Assembly: GCF_037042905.1 (NCBI RefSeq)
Contig: NC_087261.1
Location: forward strand, 23,828,317 to 23,892,316
Origin: Lytechinus pictus
Taxonomy: Eukaryota; Echinodermata; Echinoidea; Temnopleuroida; Toxopneustidae
DNA: 64,000 nucleotides
Direction: 5' to 3'
Part shown: positions 39,955 through 51,900 of the stretch, one piece after another
Position numbering within the stretch: the first letter of the stretch is position 1
Layout: each line of letters opens with the position of its first letter
Made by a program: the position numbers and the translations under genes
The notes under the pieces: model-generated
What the model was told of the DNA's origin: nothing
The model's input: the letters and a program-made list of their open reading frames with translations, nothing else
Databases searched by the model: none

Positions 39955-42900
39955 ATGGCAGAGGACATCGGTGAAAGTGTCATCCCGAGGGAGAAAGATG
40001 CGAATGGCAATTCGTCAGCTATTGTGAAGGAGGGTGAAACCAGCAGCGTGGTTGACTTTGACGACATGGATTTAACACAACTCAGAGACATCTTTGTACC
40101 GGACGCACTTTCCAAACTATTCAGCACAGATGGGTAAGTTGCAAGATATTCCTTGGATAGAGCCAATGTAACGAAGGGGTGGTGGTGGGGGTGGTGGTGG
40201 TGGTGGTGGTGAAGATGTAATGGTGGTGCCGACGATGTCGATGATTATGGTGCGAAAAAATAAAAAAAAGGTACACAAACACATACACGTAGGCCTATAA
40301 CCTCGTCCTCACACACTTGAGCTCCTCGCTGATCCCACATACACGTACATGTAATCACCCACCAAAACGTTCATTTGATCGTCTGATTACAAAACAAATA
40401 AAGCAGATTCGTTTTGGCATTTTTTCCGAACTTATTTCAATACTAGAATCCTTCTCAGATACGTCGACTATTTCGATGGAGATCTATAAGCCGTTAGAAG
40501 TTTGAACAAATACATCTTCCCTCTTCGGGTAACATAAATATTTAGGCCTACTAGATGGAAGATAAACAAAGTTAAAAACGATCTTTGATCTGTTAATAGA
40601 CAAAGTATATTCTATAGAGTAATATTCAGTTCAACTTCTATTTGAAGTTCTTTAAACAATTCATGGTACAGTCCATCGAGTCCGGGAGTCCACTTTAAAA
40701 AGCGCCACGTATACCTAAAGTACGTAATATCGGATTCGGCATCTTTTTTTGTATGAAAGATACAACATTTTGTTAAGTATAATCTCGTGATATATAGGTA
40801 TACAGTGATGGATAATTCTTGGTAATATTTGCAATATTCAAAAAAATAAGACGCTTTTAGTATGATTCCACTCATTACAGTCTCTTCAAAAGAGATCAGT
40901 TGAATTTGGATTGAAATAAATTGTTTGCTTCAATAGATCTGCAGCTGCTGCTGTCGACAACAAAGAAGCAGGCCATGGGGCTATCACGACAGCGGACAAT
41001 CATGGATTACAAGATGTAAGTATTTAATGGTGAATCAAACCTGCGGGACAAGTTAGCTCTGATGAAAACGGAAATATCAAGGAATAAATTAAAGTTTGAG
41101 GATAATTAAATAATAAGATCAATAAGATTAATGAAATGTTGAGGATGATTGGACAAATAATAAGAAAGTTGGTAAGATTAATGACAGTTTGAGGATAATT
41201 GGACAAATAATAAGAAAGTTATGAGCGTTCGTATAATTATATGGAAATCACCATGGCTACAGAGATCTTCCTAATTGACACTATGATCGTACTTCAAATG
41301 GTTTTAGTCGCCCATATGCGTAAATACGGAATTTCATTAGCTATACCATGGACACTGTACATGGCTATACCATATGAAAGAGGATATTCTTAAGCTTTAC
41401 AGTGATATGATTTTTGTCTACTGTTTGTAATTATGTTGTGATAAATCATCGATAATTCTCGAATTCGAGTTTTGTAGGACCCGCTTTGTATGCCTATTAT
41501 TGCCGCCTTATAAAGTTGTGTGCATAACGTTAGCATGTTAGGCCAATATGTTTATCGCAGTGCTCGCGTTTTTTTCTTCAACTGAGTTGTGTAAACAAAG
41601 GGCGCATAGAAAATAAATCCTCATTCATCAAATCGATATATTGTATTTTGCATGTTTCGTTCTTTCGTTAAAACCCTTCCGTCAGCTGGCAGGTATCGTA
41701 TTCCAGACCCTGACTGACTTTGAAAACTGGCTGTACGAGACACAAGCGGGTAAAGATTTTCAGAGGGTCATTCTTCGGAAGTTGCCCGATCTTAAGGACC
41801 CACTGGAAGTGGGACTGCGCGATCTCTTTCATTTCCTTTATCCAGTTCTAAACCAACTGAAGGATAGGTCTCATCCACATTTCCAGGACATAGGTAGGTC
41901 TTTTCTCTATTAACTTGAAGATTTTTTTTATGTGGCACAAGAAACTTTCCAACAAAAATAATAGCATATCGTTCTGGGTGGTACAGAGAACACATTCTTT
42001 CAACATGGTACCGTACGCAGTCGTACGGAAATATGATTTGGCCAGAGCATGGACGTTCAATTATTTTAACAATTAAATATTTTTAAAATAGGGCCTGCCT
42101 AGACTATCAAGAAACAACAATTCATCGCCACTCTTGAAATGTGAAAACATATTGAAAATATTTCCGAATTCCGTCAGTTAATTCGAGGTTACTTTTGTTT
42201 CCTTGTCTAGAACAATGGTACTCGAATTATCACTTGATTTTGAAGGCTGGTGTCAATTTTCTTCATGGAGGAATTGTGAGGCTGATGAATAGAAATGCTG
42301 GCAAAGGAAAGAGTTCTTTTGATGTGTCCACAATTATTAGACAGGTCTGTATCCGTTCTGCATTGACGATTTCATGTTTACCGGCAGTTGGCATTTTTAT
42401 CATTATAGAGGATTTTGTGAAGGAATTGACAGGGTTGTAGCTTCTGGGTCAACGTGCGTGCGCGCATAGACGGATTCGTGCTAGCGGCCTTTCTGCGGTC
42501 ACTGAATCAGCGGATTGCACATTTTTTCTTCCCGGAAAAGGGTCGTAAGGTTTTCCTTTATAAAGGACAAGTCCATCCCAACAAAAAGTGGATTTGAATA
42601 AAAAGAGAAAAATCCAACAAGCACAACACAGAAATTTTCATCCAAATCGGATGTAAAAGAAGAAAGTTTTGACATTTTTAAGTTTCGCTTAATTTCACAA
42701 AATATTTATATTCACATCCTGGTCAGTATGCAAATTAGGGAACTGATGACATCACTCACTCACTTTTTCTTTTGTATTTTAATATATGAACTATGTAATA
42801 TTCTTATTTTCTCCTCATTGTCCTGTGAAACAAAGTTTTATTTCGCCCTGAACATGTGGAATTACCATTGTTTAGCATTTTGTTTTAGTCAAATTGGTCT

Positions 42901-45900
42901 TTATTGTCAAATCTGTAAAAATGGAAATATTGTATAATAAAAAAAAAAAGAAATAGTGAGTGGGGGTCACTATCGATTCCCTCATTTGCATGTGACTAAA
43001 TTGTGCATATATCTATTTTGTGAAAAATAAGCGAAACTTTAAAATGTCATAACTGTCTTACTCTCCATCCGATTTTGATGACATTTTCAGTATAATTCTT
43101 GTCTGATTTTTCTCTATTGATTCATATCAACATTTTTCTGAGGTGGACTTGACCTTTAACATTAGAAAGCGTTTAGAGTGTTTTAAAAAGGATATCAATG
43201 AAGGAAACCTCTTGCTTTGTCAGAATGTATGAGAATTAGGACAGAAAATAATACACTACCTGCTAAAGACACAAAAATAAGGTCAACACATAATTTGCGT
43301 TTTCTCGACAATGTGCATTTACTATTCGCGCACGTGCGCGTTAACGGCCTTTCAGCGGCCTTTTCCCACCTCATCTGCTCTTTCTGGTTCAGCTTGCAGT
43401 TCTGCCTCCAGAGACCATCGGACGCTGCTTTCTAGCGGAAGGTCTTTGGCGATCAGAATTGAATTATGTATACCATCTTCATTTTGTAAAAGTATGTAAC
43501 AAATTTCTTTACACATTTTGACTTTTTTTGCGATCTTCAAATCAAGGTGCTGAACATCCACCAGGTTAATGAAGTCTTCACTCGCCTTCCCAGTATATGC
43601 CGGACGAAAGTAGGAATGGCTTCCCTCCGATCGGCATATCTACAGATTCCCGAGCCAATGAGACCCAACGAGATGTTTTACCGCAGTCTTCCCAACATGG
43701 TTCTAACTGTCTACCAGCAGCTGAAGGAGCCATCAAATCCCATTTTCCGGCTGATAGGTAAAACGGTGGTTACAAAATACAGAAGCTATGTTCATTAACA
43801 CGATAAAGTAATAATCGATAGTTATTCATTTAGCTATTTCTTTAGACACGGTTCACTATCCAGTTCAAGTACACGAAAATAATAATAACAATAATTACAA
43901 TCCGCATGTATTATAACGCTAAATACATCGGAACAACGTCTCTAAGCGCTTTACAAATATATTATTACCCCGGTCATCGGATCCTGGCATGCCCGCATAC
44001 AATGTTTACACCTTCTCCACGCCCTGGGGAGCATTTCAACAAGAATTCCAAGACTCAATTGCTAGGCATACTATTTAGGCTTTCGCATCCTACCGGGTAC
44101 ACGTTTAGTACCTGGGTGGAGAGTGGCAAATTGTGGATTGACGCCTTGCCAAAGGACGCTAGGCCATGGTGGGATTCGAACACAAGACCCTTCGAGTACA
44201 AGGCGATATTCAGAACCGCTACATCACGACGCTTCCACAAAATGATAGGAGTAATGGTGAAATAAGGATAAAATACCAATAATGACTGTTCTATAATTGA
44301 TACTGATATAGATGATAATAAATGGCGATAATCGTGATAATCACAGTATAGTAATAGTAATAATGTGCCATTTCATCAAGCGCATACACCATCCGAATAC
44401 GCTCATGATGCTAACCCAGCAACAGTTCCCACAGAAAAAAACAAATATGTCTTAAGGTTATACATGTTGACCCATTGTACAATACGTCTTAAATAATTAA
44501 TGGTAATGGTCGTATGAATTATAATTATTAGCATTACAATAATATTAATACTACTACTAATACTAATGATAATAATAATAATAATAATAATAGTGATAAT
44601 AATAATAATGATTGACCTACAAACTATTATCATAATATGATAACAATTATCATATGAAAATTAGTGTTATGAAATGATTAATATTACAACGCAACGTGTA
44701 TTTCACTACAAAAAAATTGAACGACACCCCAAAAAAATATATTTATAATTTCATTTATTTCGCTCTCTCGCAGAAAGTTGGTTTGCGGACATTGACGAGC
44801 TTTTAAAAATGGCTTTGGATGTTCTACACGGGGCTGTCACGGGCCTGATCAATAATGAAGCTTGCAAGGAGTTCGGTCCATTAGACGTGACAGCAATGTT
44901 CAAACAGGTTCGAATCGTAGCAATAGTTTTCGATATGTTGATTTTTCTTTTACATGAATGTATAAATTATATTTATTTGTTGTATATTAATATTTTGTAT
45001 GTTTTGTCACATTTATGCATTTATATATTATGTTATTTTTACATTGTATTTAAATATTTTGTATATGGTTAATAATAATAAATGAAATGAAATATTGTTA
45101 ATGCATTGTCTAAAAGTTGTTCATGGTGAAGAACATTACGTAACATTCGTTCAGGGGTGGCACACGTTCATTAGGGGATGGGACAGGGATCGACCACCCC
45201 TTTGATTTTAAAGTAGTGGAAGCAAAGGGGGACAATATATAAAACAGGAAATGTAAGACGGGGAGCTTGAAGGAATACAAGTATAAACAGAGAGCTCTTT
45301 TAAAGAGAGTAAGAAATATGACGTCAAATTTTGCTGATCTTGACCAATTACATGTCGACTCTGGTTCCTATTGTTATTGATCATTTCAATTGACTTACCA
45401 TGACTGTGAAAAATAATCTAAAATTTTGAGAAATAGATTACTGATTGGGTCAATCATTATGATTATTGTTGTTGTTATTATTATTTTTATCAATGTATAG
45501 ATGGTAAAGGCACATGAGATGTTGGAAGCTTCTTGCCATCATCTTATTTTTGAGACTGCCACCGGTCGGGATTTCTACAAGGTCGTTACTCTGGAATTAC
45601 TTTCACCTGCACGTCCGAATGACGGTCAATATCGCAATGTCCTTATGTTGACTGGGCTAAATTTTCTCCGGGTAAAAAACAAGAACCAGCCTCCATTCGA
45701 ACCAATAGGTAATTTGGAGATAATAGTAATTTGTTTGTTTAAATTCATTATCCGTAAAAATGTGTGTAACTAAATACAAAATGGTATAGCCTTAAATGAC
45801 TTAACTTTGATTTAATTCAATGACATATTTGAATTTAATTTTATTCCAAGGCTTACGAAAATAAAGAATGTTTCAAGAGTATGGAAAATGAGAAATAGGG

Positions 45901-48900
45901 AAGATAACTATTTTGAAGTCTCTCGGCCTTTCTGAAATTATATTTCTTTTGTCTATATTACCAAAACCTCGGGAAGATTTTTTTGAAAGAATTAGAACAT
46001 TCAATTTACTCCTTTATTTAGAATGAAAAACCGGATAAAATCAGTCGTCTTACAATTAAAGAGCTCACTTGCAAAAGGGGTTAGGTCCATTTTTCATCAA
46101 ATTTTATTTTTTATTTCTCAATGTATAGATTTTTAGTAGCTCTATAAGATGATACCAAAGAAAAGTTGAAATTCCTATTAAAAAGTGAACTAAAATGGCC
46201 AAGAAAAATCCTTTTTTTTCAAAAGGGGTTAGGTCCATTTCAGTTTAGTTGCAAAAGGGGTAAGGTCCACACAGATTTTTTGGAAAAGAATATCTTAAGA
46301 AATATGAAGACAGGTAGATTTCTCTTATACCCAATTTTATGTTCTAATGGTAGTGTGTCATGAAAATTCAGTTTTGCATAAGAATATTGCAATATGGGAG
46401 AATTAAAAAAATGATTTTCTTGGAGTGGACCTAACCCCTTTTGCAACCAAACTCTTCTGAAGAACTCATTTTTCAAAAGGGGTTAGGTCCATTTTTCATA
46501 AATTTTATTTTTTTCTGTCCCTAAACCTCTAAATTTTTAGTCACTCTGATGATACTAAAAACAACTTGAAATTCAAATGAAAACGTGAATGAAAGTGGCA
46601 AAGAAAAAGCATTTTTTTAAATCAAAAGAGATTGGATTAGTTTCAATTTACTTGCAAAAGGGGTTAGGTCCACAATGATATTTTTTTCAAAAATATATAG
46701 AAAAAAATGAAGACAGGCAGATTTCTTTCATACCCATTTTTATGTTCACATGATAGGGTAGTACATCATGACAAGTTAGTATCTCATAAGAATATTGCAA
46801 TAAGTGTGAATAAAAAATATGGTTTTTCTCGGTGGACCTAACCCCTTTTGCAACTAAACTTCAATTATTGGAGACTATAGTCAAGGTGGATTGAAAATGT
46901 TACATTTACCTTCTGTAATTTCTGGCTTGAACATTGCGTGGGTTAAACATTATATGAGCACAAAAAAATAAAGGAATTGTTTTTTTCTTTACACAACTTG
47001 GTCACCTTTGGAGAATTGGTTTGGACATGTAATTAAAATGGTGGTTCAAGTAACCATTTTAATTCCTATAACTGAATGCAGGTAAACAAAGACGCCCTCA
47101 TAATATTTCTCCTTCCATCCCCCCCCCCCCCTGCTATGAAAATTGGCATCGGACTGCAAGACCACCGCAGCGCTCTATTGAGCAAAATCGACTCTTTTTT
47201 TTACAAATAAAAAAAATAAAATGATGTATGGACATTACAAGTTTCCTAAGTACTTGTCGACCTACATGACTTATAGTAAAATAAATCTTCCCTTTTTTCT
47301 CTCAAATCATTTTTTTTCGTTAGAACGAATTTTAGGAGGAGACCCGGAACTTATGTCTGTGTTCGTGAAGGCATACATGTCTGTTCTTGTGTGGTCCATC
47401 AACAACAAGCAAAATTACACTCTCCATATCAATGTATTACGGATATTAAATGAGGTTGGTTTTCTTTTTATTCCTCTGCGGTAAAATGATTCTGTTCAAT
47501 TATGGGATGAGATGAGGAGCAGACCAAAATTTTATGAACAGTTCTCTCTTAGTCAGTTGAAATTAAATATTTAATTTAAATTTTAGACGGGTGAAATTCT
47601 AGGCCCATCATTTCTCAACTTTGGTCGGCCAAAATAGTGTTTTGGCGGGCCTAAAAGCTCTAGATAAAACGATATTAATTAAATCATGTTTATAACAGTT
47701 AAACGAAACCACGTTGCTTTGACCTTTTTCGCCTAAATTTCAATTTGCTGCCAGATCAATGAGAAATATGGGTGCCCAGTGTCTCGCCGATGGTTCTGGC
47801 TCAAAGGTTTAGAATCTCACGAACAACTTCGCCGGGACTTGCTTCAGTACAGCATGACGAATAGATCCGAATCGAACACGTCTAAGGTAAGACGAACTAG
47901 GCTTGCATATTTCTTAAATTCGTTTTTCGTGATTATCATGGTAATAGATGTGCACAAATTCGTGTTTGTCTTCTCAGTAGCTCCATGGTCTTCTAAACCG
48001 AGAAGTTACGGCACAAGTAACCAATGTATTGGTGAACAGTGTTTACACAGATCCAAAACAAATTTCCCGAAACTAAATCACAAATTTTCCGAAATTCCCA
48101 GACATTTCCCGGAAAAATTCAAGTTTGACTTTTAACGAAAATCAGGCACTAATACAGCGAGCCTAAAGTGACCAATTCAAAGAATTTAACATTTTTTTTG
48201 TTCACGCCCTCTTTAAAAATAGTAACAAAATTACGAAATGCGAGCGCGGAGTGCGAGCGGAAAATGTTGGGCTACGTATCGAGGTGAACGATTCTTTAAA
48301 TATAATATGAATATCTAAAGTTCCAACGTTTAATTGTACATTGTACTTTTCGGATTACCCGGAATTACCTGGATTTCTTTATTACCCGAAAATTTCCTGA
48401 AAATTGACCGGATTATCCGGAAGTCGGGTAATTCCCTTCAAAGTGGAAACACTGTTGTTGAATATGCATCTAACCGATATAAATGGTCGATACAAACCAT
48501 TACTTTACGAGAGAAGCGAGGGATTTTTTTTTTCAATAAACGTTTTGATTTCATTTGTTTTTTTACCCTAAAAGAATCTTTGGTGAGTTATTTATTTGTT
48601 TCATTTTTTTTTTCATGTTTAATCCCCATTCCTCCCTCTCTCTCCCGACATCTCACTTTATACATTATGTAGCCTTTCTCGTGGCTTGATGTGCCCTTTC
48701 TGCTCAATGTTAGAACGAAATGGAAATTTGTGTCACTTGAAGCTGTGCTCACCATGGTAAGATATTACATAACATATTATGTGTAGGCCAAATGATGATA
48801 TTGGCAATGGTATTACTAATGACAGCATATGGGTTGGAAAGTAATGATGATGATGAAGATAATAATGATTATGATGATGCTGCTGAGGCTAATAAAGTGA

Positions 48901-51900
48901 TTGTAATGGTAGTTACACTACTGATAACGTTACTAACAACATAATTAAAAAGCATGATAAGAACAACAAAATAACAGTGGCAATGATGATAATGAAGACA
49001 AATATCAAAACAAGGGAGAATAAGAGCACAAAAGGGTAGAGGAGAAGAAAAGCGGGAAATGAGAAGAAGCAGAATCGGGGGGAGGGGGGGGGGGGGGTAT
49101 GTAGTATCGAAGTCCAGAACTATATTCTGCAGGCACAGGCCTTTGGTTTTCGCAAATGCTGAATAAGTAGTGAGTCTAGATTCACTGTGTACTGTGACTG
49201 CCTCTTTGAAACAAACAAAGAGGTGAGAATCTTATGGGGCGTCTTACAATTGTCTTACAATTAATTTCAAGTTTGTGATTGATTGCTGAACTGCTTATTG
49301 TATCGAGAAGTGTAATCTGATTTGCTACAGTTAAATTTGATACATTGATTGTAAAATTCCAACAGAAACCTTGCTTGCAACACTCCCTTAGTCTTTACTC
49401 TAGACATGGTATGATTAGTTAAAGTACCAAACTTAGAGCCTGTGATTGGATACTTTAACAGAACCAGGAGTTATTGTGAAAGTAGGACCATTATATGAGT
49501 ATGGTTGTTATCATCATCATACATTTCGGTTTACTTCTCTCGTTATGCATTAATTTTGCAGGATCGGGACATGTTGAAAGCAGAAAAAGAAAACAAGATC
49601 AGGAGACAAGTGAACAAAACAATCTATGCCAAATGGTTTCCGCAGGCCCAGGCCCCTATCATACCAACGAGTCTCCAGTTCCACGTTGATCGCGATAACA
49701 TCGTCCAATCGGCGATCGACAATGTCAACAAATATTGGCATGAAGATGAGCATTGGGAATCCAACTCTGTCTGGCTAAGGGCTCTAGAAATACACTTCGA
49801 AAAGGAGTCTGCCATAGACCTTGGTGGGCCTAGTATGGTGATTAGTCCCTTAACATCCTTAAGTATGATATACTGGCCAATGGCCACTCAGTTCATTTAT
49901 ATTCACTGAAAAAAAAATGGATATTAAAAGCTGACATCAGTTGGTTTATTAGTATTATTTATTCGGCAAATAATACAATATTGGATTTCAGTATAGACAA
50001 TACAAAATAAGAAATATAGAGGGTCTCACGCCGAGGTGTAAAATTAGAACCTATAAATGAAAGCTAACATCCAGAGGTATTGAGCAACTACTAAAAGCGT
50101 TGTATGTGTAATAACAGTGAGAGGCATGGAACTAACACCAACATATTACCATGATTACGCCAGAGTAAAACGTGTGAAATGACAGTGGTCCGGTATGTAC
50201 ATAAATCAGCACCATGAATTTTGCTGTGCAGCGTCGTGATAAATATCACACCCCCCCCCCCCTTCCACATCTTGCTCTAGAATGAACCTGTATACTTGTA
50301 ATATATAGTTGACGTGTACTTATATTGTTCTGCAATGATGAACAGAGTATACCCTCATATCTAATTGGATATATGGATATAAAAAAGGCCCAAGTCCATA
50401 GGAGGCTATTTCAAGAAAAAAAAAACATGAATTTTTTTTTTTTATTCATTTTTTTTTTTTTTTGGGGGGGGGGGGGCTATTACATGTAAGGATATTATTT
50501 TTTGTCCAAAATACATCAGAGAACATCATAAAACAAAATTTAAGTGTATTTTTTGTTATGAGCATTAATATTCACATTACTTGTGGGCGGGGCATTTTGT
50601 CTCGTTGACGTGGGTCGTTTATTAGAATCATATGGACTTGGGTCTTTCTACCATTCATATTCATGGTAGACTTCTATAGTAGTAGTAGAAGCACATGTAA
50701 TGAGAGAGGGCGCTATGATAATGAATGTAACAAAAACCCAAGTCCTGGACTTGGCCTTAAATCACACCAAATTTTCCTCCTATATTTAAGGCATTTTTGA
50801 GGTGATTACAGATTTAGGATTTATACAAAAGATGAGTCATTGTATAAGAAACAATTTACCTTATTTAATTTAACTCAATTTTCACCAAAAATTGGACTTG
50901 GGCCGTTTTTATATTCAGATATCCAATTACACAATTGGGTTACACCCACCGACCTAGGCACATAATGTACAAAACCCGATTCCACTCACAATGTCAATGT
51001 TTGACTTTCTTTTAATTACTGAAGATAAACTTTTAAATTGGGCTTAATCACGCAGGATTTCTTTCACAATCTGTTCTCGGCTGTGCTGGACCCACGTATG
51101 TCCATGTTTAGGGAAATGGACGAAGAGGCTACGTCATCACATGTATGGTTCAATCAGGTAATTTCAAAGTTTGTGGCGTTTTATTGTGTGAACAAAGCGG
51201 TCGGTCGTATGAAAATTGGTATATCAACATTAAGGTATATCAGTATGATATGTCCGCATTGCCTTCGTTATTAAGTTGTCAGACATGGGGTATGGAGCAA
51301 CATTTACATGTATATTAAAATAAACAATGCTTTTTTATACAAAAATATATTTTGTGTCAGTTTTCGATATAATATTTAAAAAGGAAATAGTTTCACCCGT
51401 TCTCCTTTCCTTTTTTATATTCCCTGACATTTCTGGGTCGCTTTTAGTGGATGCATGGCCCACATGCCCTCCATCCATATGCAAGGGATCATTATCATCT
51501 ATATCTTTCATTAATTTCCAGGCCTATTTGGATTACGTTACCTTAGAGAAGATTGGGCTCCTCTTTGCCCTTGCAATCTACAATGGAGCTGTCCCTACAG
51601 TGCCTTTCCCCGAGCAGCTCTACGAAAAGCTTCTTTCGAACCGGTAAAAAAGAGGGTTTAGGCAAAATGTAGCGTGAGAATTCAAGCGCACGTAGAATTT
51701 GCTTTCTTAAAGGGGAATCCAACCCAAATAAAAACTTCTTTTTATAAGAAAAAGATAAATCAGACAAGTTGATCGGTGAAAGTTTGAACAATATTGGACA
51801 AACAACAAGAAAGTTATAAATCCTTAAAAGTTGTAAATATTGGTAATCACTATACCCATGGAGACTTCAAATTGGCCGCATATGGGATGTCATAGTGATG

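Larger units (their letters stand above)
41686..47886 (+). other. Triplicated two-exon helical module of the HECT protein
   Basis: Six exons form three pairs. The first exon of each pair is 208, 211 and 208 nt (phase 0 to 1); the second is 134, 134 and 131 nt (phase 1 to 0). They encode residues about 87-200, 201-315 and 316-428. In every pair the split codon is G|AA, giving a Glu just after a P-x-F-x-x-I motif. Repeats 1 and 2 then continue EQWY or ESWF and share a later VLHGA- or FLHGG-like helix; repeat 3 is more diverged (ERIL). The following 132-nt exon (47755-47886, residues 429-472) resembles the stretch just before the HECT domain in HERC proteins. My inference is that the repeats are copies of the helical linker that HERC proteins carry once between RCC1 and HECT. 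Confidence 0.75.

Noticed and set aside
43565..43757. Alternative start of HECT exon 5 at a downstream in-frame CAG
   Set aside because: Would give 193 nt and break the 208/211/208 length pattern; the 43547 acceptor fits better, although both keep frame.
49562..49832. Alternative donor A|GTATGG for HECT exon 11
   Set aside because: Shifts the frame of the next exon and destroys the DFFHNLF motif; ATG|GTGATT keeps it.
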